Program-made: the position numbers and the translations under genes
In this document: in pieces, positions 31,569 to 40,009 of the stretch
How positions within the stretch are numbered: the stretch's first letter is position 1
Layout of the letters: every line of letters starts with the position of its first letter
Source of the DNA: Gemmataceae bacterium
Lineage (GTDB): Bacteria > Planctomycetota > Planctomycetia > Gemmatales > Gemmataceae
DNA length: 41,384 nucleotides
NCBI GenBank assembly: GCA_009697105.1
Contig: SIAQ01000036.1
Location: forward strand, 1 to 41,384
Direction: 5' to 3'
Notes under the pieces: generated by a model
What the model saw: the letters and a program-made list of their open reading frames with translations, nothing else
Told to the model about the DNA's origin: nothing
Database searches by the model: none

Positions 31569-33002
31569 ATGGTCACCACAGAACTGGGCGCATGTGAATG
31601 GTTTGTTTGGGATCTGCGCCGCAGCAACCTGATCGACCGCGGGCAACTCGACCAAGTCGTCGGCGAGTTCCTCAACAGGAACCCAAGGGCGGAACCCTCC
31701 GTACTTTCCGACTTTCTCGTTGCCGAATCGATTCTCACGCCATTCCAGGCTGAGCGTTTGCTTCAAGGCAAGACGCAAGGCTTCGTGCTTGGCCCGTTCA
31801 CGCTGATGGACGCGGTCGGCTCGGGTAGCATGGGCACGGTCTATAAAGCACACAACAAAACCGACAACGGGTGGTATGCCGTCAAAGTACTGCCACGCCG
31901 CAGCATGTGGAACGTCCGCATCGCTCGCCGCAAGGTGCGCTCGTTCGAGCAATGCAAGCATCCCGCGGTTGTGCCGTTCGTTGACGTGGGCACCGCTGGC
32001 GGTATGCATTACCTTGCTTGGCCGCACGTCGAAGGTGAAACGCTGGACAAGTTCGTGCAGCGAGTAGGGAAGCTGCCCGCCGACCTCGTCGCCGCTTTCG
32101 CCACCCAAATCGCCGAGGGCCTGGAAATCTGCCATCATCAAGGCTTGTTCCATGGCCTGTTCAAACCGTCGAACCTGATGGTTGGGCCGGAGAACCAGGT
32201 CTACATCCTCGATTTCGGCATCGGATGCTTGCTTGCCGAGACCGAAGGCGAATCGCTCGTCGACACGATGTCCACCGCGAACTCCGTGGCGAGCGGTCTC
32301 GACTGCGCCAGCCCGGAAAGCATCATGGACCCTAGCAACCTCACGCCGACCGGCGATCAATATAGCCTCGGTTGCGTCATGTACTACATGCTGTCAGGCC
32401 AATACCCATTCCCGGACGGCGGCGCAGCTGAGAAGATGATGGCCCACCAATTCAAGCAACCGGAGTCGCTGGCATCGCTCGCCCCGGATACGCCGGTGGA
32501 GATCATCGAAACCGTCGAACGCCTGATGCAGAAGAAGCCGGAAAATCGCTACGGAACGGTCGGCGAGATCGTGCAGGAACTGCATGGGTTCGGACGCCGA
32601 CAAACGCCCAACGTCAAGACGCAACCCGCAGCGAACGGTCGCCCCGCAGCTCCGATGCCCGGTGCGAAACCGAGCCTCATGCCATTGCTTGCGGGATCAG
32701 CGTCGACCAAGCAGCCAGGTCCGCCTTCTCCGACGCCGCGCCCAACCACGATGGTTGCCCTGCCGACGCGAAACTCGGTTCGGAATCAAACGATGTCCGC
32801 ACCAAAGCCTGCGCTGGCTCCGGAATCGATTCCGCAGCCCCAACACAATATGCCGCCAGGGACGAACACCATTCCTGGCGGTTCGGCACAAGATCCTGAT
32901 CAGAATTCCTACTGGGAAACCAGCATGGGCCCCGTTGGCGTCATGGTTACCGCCATCGTCGCCTGCGGTATCGGCTACTTTGCCTTCAATCTCTTCAATT
33001 AG
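31569..33002 (+). CDS. Predicted Ser/Thr pseudokinase, membrane-anchored at the C terminus
   Basis: A 477-residue protein. The N-terminal part (SDFLVAESILTPFQAERLLQ, then GKTQGFVLGPFTLM) is the extension typical of planctomycete kinases. The kinase fold runs from about 77 to 340. The Gly-rich loop GSGSMGTVYKA and the Lys of YAVKVL (Lys106) are kept, as are KPSN (Lys199, Asn202), DFG (215-217), and the activation-segment end SPES. However, the HRD motif reads HGL (195-197), so the catalytic Asp is Leu197, and the helix-C Glu position is Lys122. It should therefore not transfer phosphate efficiently, though it may bind ATP. A Pro-rich linker leads to a C-terminal membrane helix (about 453-475, MGPVGVMVTAIVACGIGYFA). 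The ATG at 31569 has AAGGAAAC upstream. A regulatory or scaffold role is inferred. Confidence 0.9.
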   Translation: MVTTELGACEWFVWDLRRSNLIDRGQLDQVVGEFLNRNPRAEPSVLSDFLVAESILTPFQAERLLQGKTQGFVLGPFTLMDAVGSGSMGTVYKAHNKTDNGWYAVKVLPRRSMWNVRIARRKVRSFEQCKHPAVVPFVDVGTAGGMHYLAWPHVEGETLDKFVQRVGKLPADLVAAFATQIAEGLEICHHQGLFHGLFKPSNLMVGPENQVYILDFGIGCLLAETEGESLVDTMSTANSVASGLDCASPESIMDPSNLTPTGDQYSLGCVMYYMLSGQYPFPDGGAAEKMMAHQFKQPESLASLAPDTPVEIIETVERLMQKKPENRYGTVGEIVQELHGFGRRQTPNVKTQPAANGRPAAPMPGAKPSLMPLLAGSASTKQPGPPSPTPRPTTMVALPTRNSVRNQTMSAPKPALAPESIPQPQHNMPPGTNTIPGGSAQDPDQNSYWETSMGPVGVMVTAIVACGIGYFAFNLFN

Positions 33003-33008
33003 TCATTT

Positions 33009-33083
33009 GTCCGTAGTCCGTAGTCCGTTGCTTCAAAACAAAGTGGTCGCATGTTGTCTTACTAAGGACCACGGACTACGGAC
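33009..33083. repeat. Inverted repeat of GTCCGTA words
   Basis: Arms 33009-33026 and 33066-33083 pair at 17 of 18 positions; each arm is itself a near-tandem of GTCCGTA. It follows the pseudokinase stop. Similar word-like repeats are seen at 36411 and 37812. Confidence 0.85.
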
Positions 33084-33191
33084 GAATTGGTCACTTTTCC
33101 TCGAACCGGCATAAGATAATTGCAATCATCGGTTCCGCCCGGCATGCTCTTCTCTCCCGCATGGAAATCCGGGCTCCGGGAAAGAGCCATC

Positions 33192-36100
33192 ATGCGAACG
33201 GACGAATTGCGCCGCTGCCTTGAATTTACTCCAACAGCCACAACGCTTCTGTTCGACTGGGGACTGCGAGATTTCGAGCGAGGACGATGCAACCTCGTCG
33301 GCATCGCCGGCGTGCTCGGCGTGGACAGTCTGGGCGAGCTATGCCATCCGTTGAGTCGATTGCTGCCTCGATGCGCCGATCCCGACATGGCTCTCAACAA
33401 CCTGGATCACTTCCTCGCCGCCGCGGGCGCAGGCATCCTGCCGACGCTGATGGAAAGCCGGGCACGCACGCTGGAGACGCTGCTTCAGCTTTTTTCCACG
33501 AGTCAGTTCTTTAGCGACCTGCTCACCACGCATCCCGATTTTCTTGAGATGCTGCGCATCCCGCTGCGCAGTAGTCCGAGCCGAACTGAGATGCTCGAAC
33601 ACCTTCGGCAGGATGTGCAGGCTGCCTATGAGGACTCTGCCGTCTTGCGTGCGTTTCGCCGCTTCCGCCAAATGCAAATGTTACGCATCGGCACGAACGA
33701 CATCATCCGCGATCGCCCGCTGGAGGAGATCACGCGCGACATTTCACGGGTTGCGGACACGTCGCTTGAAGTCGCCCTTGAAGTGGCCCTGCGCAACGTC
33801 AGCCGCCGTTTTGGCGATCCCTACACCAACGCGGACGTGCCAGCTCGTTGTGTGTTTATCGGGTTCGGCAAGCTCGGCGGTAAGGAACTCAACTACTCCA
33901 GCGATATCGATCTCATCTTCCTGTACGACGAAGAAGGCCACAGCCGGGGCAAAGGCGTTACCATCATCTCTAACGACGACTATTACGCCCGCGTCTGCTC
34001 CGAGGTTGTCCGGCTGCTCAGCACGCACTCCGATCGCGGCCAGGCGTACCGCGTCGACCTACGGCTGCGTCCCGAAGGCCAGCGCGGACCGCTCGCGCGT
34101 TCGCTCGCCAGCACGTTGTCGTACTACGACACGATGGGCCGAACCTGGGAGCGCCAGGCGTTAATCAAGGTTCGCCCGGTCGCCGGCGACGCCAAGCTTG
34201 GCGAGGAATTCATACGAGCCATCGAACCGTTCGTTTATCGGCGGTATCTCAGCGTCGCCGAGATCAACGAAATCAAAGCGCTCAAGCGCAAGATCGAGCA
34301 CAAATCCGGGCAGTTCGGCGAGAGCGATACCGAAGTAAAAACCGGACACGGCGGTATTCGCGATGTCGAGTTCACTATCCAGTTCCTTCAACTTCTTAAT
34401 GGCGGCGATCTCACCGACATCCGTCTCGCCAACACACTGAAAGCGCTCCTCGCCCTGACGAAAGTCGGTTGCCTCACCGACCTCGAATACCGCGTGCTTG
34501 ACGATACCTATCGTTTTCTACGCAAAGTCGAACATCGCCTGCAGCTGATGTTTGATCAGCAAACGCATCGCCTGCCCGATAAGCCCGATGAACTTCGCAA
34601 ACTCGCCTTGCGCATGGGCTACACCACGCCGCGTAATGCACCTGAAAGCATCGACGGGCCGGAGCCGAGTAAGATGCAGGACGCCCTCGAAGCGTTTTTG
34701 GCCGACTACCGCGAGAAGACATCGCTCAATCGCACGATTCTGAATCACCTTCTGCATTTATCGTTTCCGAGCAGCCATGAGGAACCCGAATCGGACTTGT
34801 TGTTAGATCCGCAACCCGATCCGGAGCGCATTCAGCAAGTGCTGGGGAAATATCCGTTCAAAGACCCGCTGGCCGCTTACCTTAACCTCAACCTGCTGGC
34901 AACCGAAACGATTCCGTTCCTCTCCTCACGTCGGTGTCGCCAGTTTCTCGCCAGCATCGCACCGCAGCTGCTCAAGGTTATCGCCGAAACTCCCGACCCC
35001 GATATGGCGCTTGTCAACCTAGAAAAGGTCTCCGCCTCGCTCGGCGGCAAGGCGGTCCTGTGGGAGTTGTTCAGCTTCAATACACCGAGCTTGCGGCTCT
35101 ATGTCGATCTTTGCGCGTGGAGCCAATTCCTCTCGGAAATTCTGATCAACAATCCGGGCATGATCGACGAACTGCTCGACAGCCTGGTGCTCAACTCGCC
35201 CCGCAGTGCCGACGAACTCCGCTCCGAACTCTCCGAACTCTGCCGTAACGCCGACGACACCGATCCGATTCTACATAGCTTTCAGGACAACGAGCTCCTA
35301 CGCATCGGCGTACGCGACATCCTTGGCAAGGACACGATCATCGACACAACGCGTTCTCTAAGCGACCTCGCGGAAACGATTCTCGTCCAGCTGACATCGC
35401 AACAGTACAAGCCCCTCGTGCGTCGCCTTGGCATGCCGTGTCTTACCGAAGGGCCTCGCGCCAATCAGGAAAGCCGTTACGCGCTGCTCGCTCTGGGCAA
35501 ACTCGGCAGCCGAGAGATGAGCTACCACAGCGACCTTGACTTGATTTTAATTTACGAAGGCGATGGCCAAACCATCCCGCCACCTGGCTCGACACGTTGG
35601 GACCGCTTTGAACTTAGCGACAATTTCCACTTCTTCTCGGAGTTGGCCCGGCAGATCATCCGCGCCGCCAGCTATATGGGACCGCGTGGCCGATTGTACC
35701 AGGTGGATATGCGCTTGCGCCCGACCGGGAAGTCCGGCAGCCTGGTGATTCCGTTATTCGAATTTGAACGCTACTACAACGAAGGCCACGCTCAGCTTTG
35801 GGAACGCCAGGCCCTGACCCGTGCTCGTGTCGTCTTCGGCGATGCCGAATTCGGTGAACGCCTCGTGCAGAGCATCCATCACCAAATCTTTGAATTGGAA
35901 TGGAAGCCGGAGATTGCCGAGGAAATCAAATCCATGCGCAGCCGCGTGGAGGCGTCCGGCAGCAAGCGCGATCTAAAGCGCGGGTTCGGCGGCATCATCG
36001 ATATCGAATTTCTGACGCAAATGTTTCGCATCAAGCACGGCCTGCGCCATCCCAATATCCGCGAACCCAACACCTGGCTCGCGCTGGACGCGATTCACGC

Positions 36101-36374
36101 CGAGGGCCTGATCAGTGCGAACGAACACGCCACGCTGCGGGAGTGCTACGATTTCATGCGCACCGTCGAAGGCCGGCTGAGAATATTCCACAACCGCTCG
36201 CTCGATGAATTGCCCGAAGCTACCGAAGACCTGGAAAAACTCGCCAAACGCCTGGGCTGCGAACCGACCGATGAACACTCCGCCGGCCAAATATTCCTGC
36301 ATGTGCTTGAATGGCACACAACACAGACGCGGCATTTGTTTAATGAGTTGTTTCAGCGTGAAACTGGTCAGTAG
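33192..36374 (+). CDS. glnE: Glutamine synthetase adenylyltransferase/adenylyl-removing enzyme
   Basis: A 1060-residue bifunctional GlnE. It attaches AMP to glutamine synthetase and removes it, switching ammonia assimilation in response to PII and glutamine. Both nucleotidyltransferase domains are intact. The N-terminal half has GKLGGKELNYSSDIDLIFLYD, and the C-terminal half has GKLGSREMSYHSDLDLILIYE. Each keeps the G-S/K-D-x-D pattern. Each is followed by its helical domain (VDLRLRPEGQRGPLARSL; VDMRLRPTGKSGSLVIPL). I chose the ATG at 33192, preceded by GGGAAAGAG. ATG 33144 and TTG 33120 add residues without support. The length is slightly above the usual 950. No glnA, glnB or glnD is in the window. 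Confidence 0.96.
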   Translation: MRTDELRRCLEFTPTATTLLFDWGLRDFERGRCNLVGIAGVLGVDSLGELCHPLSRLLPRCADPDMALNNLDHFLAAAGAGILPTLMESRARTLETLLQLFSTSQFFSDLLTTHPDFLEMLRIPLRSSPSRTEMLEHLRQDVQAAYEDSAVLRAFRRFRQMQMLRIGTNDIIRDRPLEEITRDISRVADTSLEVALEVALRNVSRRFGDPYTNADVPARCVFIGFGKLGGKELNYSSDIDLIFLYDEEGHSRGKGVTIISNDDYYARVCSEVVRLLSTHSDRGQAYRVDLRLRPEGQRGPLARSLASTLSYYDTMGRTWERQALIKVRPVAGDAKLGEEFIRAIEPFVYRRYLSVAEINEIKALKRKIEHKSGQFGESDTEVKTGHGGIRDVEFTIQFLQLLNGGDLTDIRLANTLKALLALTKVGCLTDLEYRVLDDTYRFLRKVEHRLQLMFDQQTHRLPDKPDELRKLALRMGYTTPRNAPESIDGPEPSKMQDALEAFLADYREKTSLNRTILNHLLHLSFPSSHEEPESDLLLDPQPDPERIQQVLGKYPFKDPLAAYLNLNLLATETIPFLSSRRCRQFLASIAPQLLKVIAETPDPDMALVNLEKVSASLGGKAVLWELFSFNTPSLRLYVDLCAWSQFLSEILINNPGMIDELLDSLVLNSPRSADELRSELSELCRNADDTDPILHSFQDNELLRIGVRDILGKDTIIDTTRSLSDLAETILVQLTSQQYKPLVRRLGMPCLTEGPRANQESRYALLALGKLGSREMSYHSDLDLILIYEGDGQTIPPPGSTRWDRFELSDNFHFFSELARQIIRAASYMGPRGRLYQVDMRLRPTGKSGSLVIPLFEFERYYNEGHAQLWERQALTRARVVFGDAEFGERLVQSIHHQIFELEWKPEIAEEIKSMRSRVEASGSKRDLKRGFGGIIDIEFLTQMFRIKHGLRHPNIREPNTWLALDAIHAEGLISANEHATLRECYDFMRTVEGRLRIFHNRSLDELPEATEDLEKLAKRLGCEPTDEHSAGQIFLHVLEWHTTQTRHLFNELFQRETGQ

Positions 36375-36435
36375 TCAGTAGCAATAGCCCATTTGCAATC
36401 GAGTTATCTCGATGCTACGGACTAAGGACCAAGGA
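36375..36435. repeat. Word-like repeats at a convergent junction
   Basis: Short near-tandem words fill the space: GTCAGTAGTCAGTAG at 36368-36382 and GGACTAAGGACCAAGGACT with a further AAGGAC (36419-36443), the latter running into the end of accC. The style is that of the repeats at 33009 and 37812. Confidence 0.7.
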
Positions 36436-37782
36436 CTAAGGACGTGACCATGTCCGTTCGATAAACGTCGTATCAACATTCCCTGAGATGAAAGCGGGGT
36501 GCGACATGATGTCGAGATGGATTGGGATCGTCGTCTTGATTCCTTCGATGACGAACTCGCGGAGCGCTCGCTTCATGCACGCGATCGCTTCCAGGCGAGT
36601 CGGCTGATGCACAAGCAGCTTGGCCACCATCGAATCGTAGTTGGGCGGCACGCGGTAGCCCTGGCATGCGTGCGTGTCAAGCCGAACGCCCAGGCCACCC
36701 GGCGCCTGCCAGCGTGTGATCAGGCCCGGTGTTGCACGGAAATTGTTGGCGGGATCCTCGGCGTTGATTCGGCATTCGATGGCGTGCCCGCGGTGGTGCA
36801 GGTCCTTCTGCTTGAACGGCAACTTCTCGCCGGCGGCGATGAGAATTTGCTGACGGATCAAGTCGACGCCGGTGACCAATTCGGTAACGGGATGCTCGAC
36901 CTGAATGCGAGCGTTAACTTCGATGAAATAGAAGTTGTTATCTTTGTCGAGAAGGAATTCGCACGTACCGGCGTTGTAGTAGCCGGCTTCTTTCGCAAGG
37001 CGCACGGCGGCATCGCAGATGCGCTGGCGGACTTCGGCGGGTAGATTCGTCGCTGCCGATTCCTCGACGAGTTTTTGGTGGCGGCGCTGGAGCGAGCAAT
37101 CGCGTTCGAAGAGATGGACGAAGTTGCCGTGCTTGTCGCCTAGCAGTTGGATTTCGATATGGCGAGGCCGTTCGATGTATTTTTCGATGTAGACGCTGCC
37201 GTCTTTGAAGGCGGCCTCGGCTTCCTGTTGAGCGGCGACGAGACCGGTCTTCAGGCTGGCGTCATCACGGGCGACGCGCATGCCGCGACCGCCGCCACCG
37301 GCAGCCGCCTTGACAAGTACGGGGTAGCCCATGTCGTGGGCCACGCCGAGCGCCTGGCTCTCGCTGGTAATCAGGCCTTCGCTGCCGGGAACGACCGGCA
37401 CGCCCGCCTTGACGGCTAGTTTGCGTGCTTCGTTCTTGTTGCCCAGGCGGCGCATCGCATCTTCGGATGGGCCGATGAACTCGATTTTGCACGCCCGACA
37501 AACCTCGGCGAAATGGGCATTCTCCGAGAGAAACCCAAAGCCCGGATGGATCGCCTGCACATTCCCGACCTCGGCTGCACTCATGATGCGCGGAATCTTC
37601 AGGTAGCTCTCCGCCGAATTCGCCGGCCCGATGCAGATCGCCTGATCCGCCAGCTCAAGGTATGGCGCCCCGCGGTCGGCCTCGCTGAAGACAGCGACGA
37701 CCTCAATGCCAAGGTCTCGGCAAGCGCGAATCACACGCAGTGCGATCTCGCCACGATTTGCTACTAAGATGCGCTGGAACAT
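36436..37782 (-). CDS. accC: Acetyl-CoA carboxylase, biotin carboxylase subunit
   Basis: A 448-residue biotin carboxylase. With ATP and bicarbonate it carboxylates biotin on AccB, the first half of malonyl-CoA synthesis. The start [20 protein letters not shown], the ATP-grasp loop [11 protein letters not shown], the catalytic region [20 protein letters not shown] and the [16 protein letters not shown] motif are all present. The length is that of the stand-alone subunit. The ATG at 37782 is the family start. It is downstream of accB, separated by 118 bases holding an inverted repeat. It is clearly distinct from the biotin carboxylase part of pyc at 8511 and carries no carboxyl carrier domain of its own. 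Confidence 0.97.
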   Translation of the reverse strand: MFQRILVANRGEIALRVIRACRDLGIEVVAVFSEADRGAPYLELADQAICIGPANSAESYLKIPRIMSAAEVGNVQAIHPGFGFLSENAHFAEVCRACKIEFIGPSEDAMRRLGNKNEARKLAVKAGVPVVPGSEGLITSESQALGVAHDMGYPVLVKAAAGGGGRGMRVARDDASLKTGLVAAQQEAEAAFKDGSVYIEKYIERPRHIEIQLLGDKHGNFVHLFERDCSLQRRHQKLVEESAATNLPAEVRQRICDAAVRLAKEAGYYNAGTCEFLLDKDNNFYFIEVNARIQVEHPVTELVTGVDLIRQQILIAAGEKLPFKQKDLHHRGHAIECRINAEDPANNFRATPGLITRWQAPGGLGVRLDTHACQGYRVPPNYDSMVAKLLVHQPTRLEAIACMKRALREFVIEGIKTTIPIHLDIMSHPAFISGNVDTTFIERTWSRP

Positions 37783-37811
37783 AGTTGGTTCGCGAGGGAA
37801 AAAATGCAGAG

Positions 37812-37906
37812 TTTGGTACTTGGTGCTTTGTACTTAGGTCGACCACGGTGATTGATATTCGACGTTCGCTTACTAAGTTCTAAGGACGAAGTACCAAGGA
37901 CTAAGT
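37812..37906. repeat. Imperfect inverted repeat in the accB-accC gap
   Basis: The left part (37812-37838, TTTGGTACTTGGTGC onward) and the right part (37871-37906, CTAAGTTCTAAGGACG onward) pair with several mismatches and one gap. It fills the space between accB and accC and just overlaps the accB stop, so it could lower or uncouple accC expression. Confidence 0.65.
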
Positions 37907-38389
37907 TGGTTCAACCCGAAACAACACCTGACCAAAATCAACGTACTGGTCGTTTTTCACCAGAACCTCGGCGATGACGCCGGTGCAGTTGGCGAGGACT
38001 TCGTTGTTGGTTTTCATGACGACGATTATGCCGACTGGTGTGTTGGGCGTGACGCGATCGCCGGCTTTGACGAACGGCGGATCGCCGGGCTTGGGCTGAG
38101 CGTAGAACGTGCCGACAGTTTCGCTTTTGATCTCGATCAGATGATTCCGTGGCGGCGCTGCTGCCGGTGTGGATGGCGACGCGACGGCGACATGCGCAGC
38201 TATCGAAGCCGAAGGGAAGTGCATGGGTGTCGCAACGACTGGCCCCGCTTGCATGCCTCGGCGGAGTCGCATATGCTGGGTACCGTCACGCAAGTAGATT
38301 TCGCTCATGTCATTTGCCGACATCAAAGCGATCAGCGATTCGACCGTTTTAACGTCAAACGGCGATGGCTTCTTGGCGTTGGTGGACAA
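37901..38389 (-). CDS. accB: Acetyl-CoA carboxylase biotin carboxyl carrier protein
   Basis: A 162-residue carrier protein that takes biotin between AccC and the carboxyltransferase. The N-terminal helix region (KTVESLIALMSANDMSEIYL) is followed by a Pro/Ala linker and the biotinyl domain (IKSETVGTFYAQPKPGDPPF, VGIIVVMKTNNEV, GVIAEVLVKNDQYVDFGQVL). The biotin Lys is Lys126. The usual EAMKM reads VVMKT here: Met-Lys is kept but Glu-Ala is replaced by Val-Val. The start is TTG at 38389, supported by the strong GAGGTGAT just upstream. It is followed by accC and preceded by an M24 peptidase gene on the same strand. Confidence 0.94.
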   Translation of the reverse strand: MSTNAKKPSPFDVKTVESLIALMSANDMSEIYLRDGTQHMRLRRGMQAGPVVATPMHFPSASIAAHVAVASPSTPAAAPPRNHLIEIKSETVGTFYAQPKPGDPPFVKAGDRVTPNTPVGIIVVMKTNNEVLANCTGVIAEVLVKNDQYVDFGQVLFRVEPT

Positions 38390-38450
38390 TAATCACCTCG
38401 TTTATGGTTTTCCGCGTGAAAAGCGGAGCTAAGTTATCGGTCTCTGTCTT

Positions 38451-38510
38451 CCGCTTGCGGCTTAGCGCTCAACCGATCCCATGTGCGATTATTTTCGCAA
38501 GCGGAACGAA
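38451..38510. repeat. Decayed hairpin, family B-prime copy 3
   Basis: The left arm (38451-38470) is identical to the first arm at 7425. The right arm survives only as TTTCGCAAGCGG, so the stem is mostly lost. It sits between the M24 peptidase and accB genes. Confidence 0.65.
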
Positions 38511-39632
38511 TTAAAACTCGACAATACTCGCATCAAGCTCGCGCGGGCAGTGAGTTAATATCTCCGCACCATCCAGCGTAATCAGGATGTCGTCCTCAAT
38601 CCGTATGCCGAATTCACCTTGCAGATAAATGCCCGGTTCGCATGTCACCACCATCCCGGCGGCTAGCGTCACGTCCACGCTCGGGCGGAAGAACGGCGGC
38701 TCGTGAATCTGCAGCCCGAATCCATGCCCCAAACCGTGATTGAATAGTTCGCCGAAACCCTGATCCGCGATATAGCCTCGCGCGATCGTGTCGATCTCCT
38801 TGGTCGATGCGCCGGGCTTCATCGCGGCGATTGCCCGGCGCTGGGCTTCCTTGACGACCGCGTGTACATTACGGACCTTATCCGGAATCGCACAACCATT
38901 GGGGAACTGTAAATTGTTATACGTCCATAGTATTCGTGTCAAGTCACTTTTGTAAAACAGTCCGCTCGCGCCCCAATCGACGAGCAACAACCGATGCTCC
39001 TGCATCGCACTCAAACTTGGTGGCGCATGCGGCAGCGCCGACCGTGGACCGACCGCCGCGATGACCGGAAACGCCGATTCGCTGCCTCCCGCTTGCCGGA
39101 TGAACGACTCCATCGCGTGGCCCATGTCCACTTCCGTGTCGCTCGGCTTCAGACACGCCCGAAACATCGCGAATGCCCGTTCGGCGATGCGGATGGCGGA
39201 GCGTATCTGCGCGACCTCGGTGTCGTCCTTTATCATACGCAATTTCTCGACGCGGTCGCTCGCCAGCTTCCAGTCCGCAGTCTTCATACCCTCCTTGAAC
39301 GTGTCAAAATCGGCCATGGTCAGGTGGCCGCTCTCGATCCCAATGCTGCGAGGAGAGAACGATTTCATTTGCGCAATGGTAACATCGACCGTCAACCGGG
39401 CCGGGCCACGAATAAACGCCTCAAGCCCCGGGCATTCCTCCTCGATCTGCACTTTGAATCGGCCATCGCTGACGAGCAAAGTCTTCGTCGGCGTGACAAT
39501 CAGGTTGCTCGCATCGCCGCTGAAACCGGTGAGATAAGTGACGTTTATTGGATTGGTGATGAGCGCGAGGTCGACGCCTTCGTCGCAGATGATTTTTTGC
39601 AAGCGTTCGCAGCGAATGGCGAAGATCGACAT
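38511..39632 (-). CDS. M24B family aminopeptidase (Xaa-Pro peptidase-like)
   Basis: A 373-residue cytoplasmic metallopeptidase of the aminopeptidase P/prolidase type. The N-terminal creatinase-like domain is at 1-130. The pita-bread catalytic domain follows with the expected metal ligands: LLVDWGASGLFYKSDLTR (two Asp), HGLGHGFGLQIHEPP (His), CEPGIYLQGEFGIRIEDD (two Glu). It should remove N-terminal residues before proline or cleave Xaa-Pro dipeptides. The ATG at 39632 is the family start. It lies upstream of accB and accC, as the yqhT-type peptidase does in Bacillus, although efp, which usually stands between them, is absent. Confidence 0.95.
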   Translation of the reverse strand: MSIFAIRCERLQKIICDEGVDLALITNPINVTYLTGFSGDASNLIVTPTKTLLVSDGRFKVQIEEECPGLEAFIRGPARLTVDVTIAQMKSFSPRSIGIESGHLTMADFDTFKEGMKTADWKLASDRVEKLRMIKDDTEVAQIRSAIRIAERAFAMFRACLKPSDTEVDMGHAMESFIRQAGGSESAFPVIAAVGPRSALPHAPPSLSAMQEHRLLLVDWGASGLFYKSDLTRILWTYNNLQFPNGCAIPDKVRNVHAVVKEAQRRAIAAMKPGASTKEIDTIARGYIADQGFGELFNHGLGHGFGLQIHEPPFFRPSVDVTLAAGMVVTCEPGIYLQGEFGIRIEDDILITLDGAEILTHCPRELDASIVEF

Positions 39633-39669
39633 GGAAGCCGGCTCCGGGATGGTTTACATAGAATGGGGA

Positions 39670-39996
39670 TTACGAGGCTTTCTTGCGTCCAAGCACGAAC
39701 ACGGAGACTAGGCCGATCACGCCGCCGTCTCCGATGAATCCGCCGGCCCATTGCGAGCCGTTGTAAGCGGTCAGCGCGCCGCTGATGATCGCCGTCATGC
39801 CGATGAGAAAGCCGAAGACCTGACCGAAATAGGTGACGATGATCTGACCCTGAAGCGATCTGCGATCCATCTCACGGAGGTGCTCGGAGTAAGCCTGGAA
39901 CTCCGTGACCAGGGTTTTTGCCAAATCGGGCGATGTCGAAGCTATTTTCTCGATCTTGTCGAGGAGCGTCTTCAGTTCGATGGGCTTTTGGGGCAC
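39670..39996 (-). CDS. DUF2335-like small membrane protein
   Basis: A 108-residue protein. The first 55 residues form a charged helix (LVTEFQAYSEHLREMDRRSL), followed by two membrane segments (about 57-77, YFGQVFGFLIGMTAIISGAL, and 84-103, AGGFIGDGGVIGLVSVFVLG) and a basic end (RKKAS). This is the layout and wording of DUF2335 proteins, small inner-membrane proteins of unknown role. The start is GTG at 39996 with GAGGAGT seven bases upstream. The nearby ATG at 40000 is in another frame. It starts 13 bases after the GroES-like gene stop, so the two are probably co-transcribed and may work together. Confidence 0.82.
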   Translation of the reverse strand: MPQKPIELKTLLDKIEKIASTSPDLAKTLVTEFQAYSEHLREMDRRSLQGQIIVTYFGQVFGFLIGMTAIISGALTAYNGSQWAGGFIGDGGVIGLVSVFVLGRKKAS

Positions 39997-40009
39997 TCAT
40001 GCCGACTCC

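Noticed and set aside
33120..33191. Earlier TTG/ATG starts for glnE
   Set aside because: Added residues do not match the family and have no ribosome binding site; 33192 is preceded by GGGAAAGAG.
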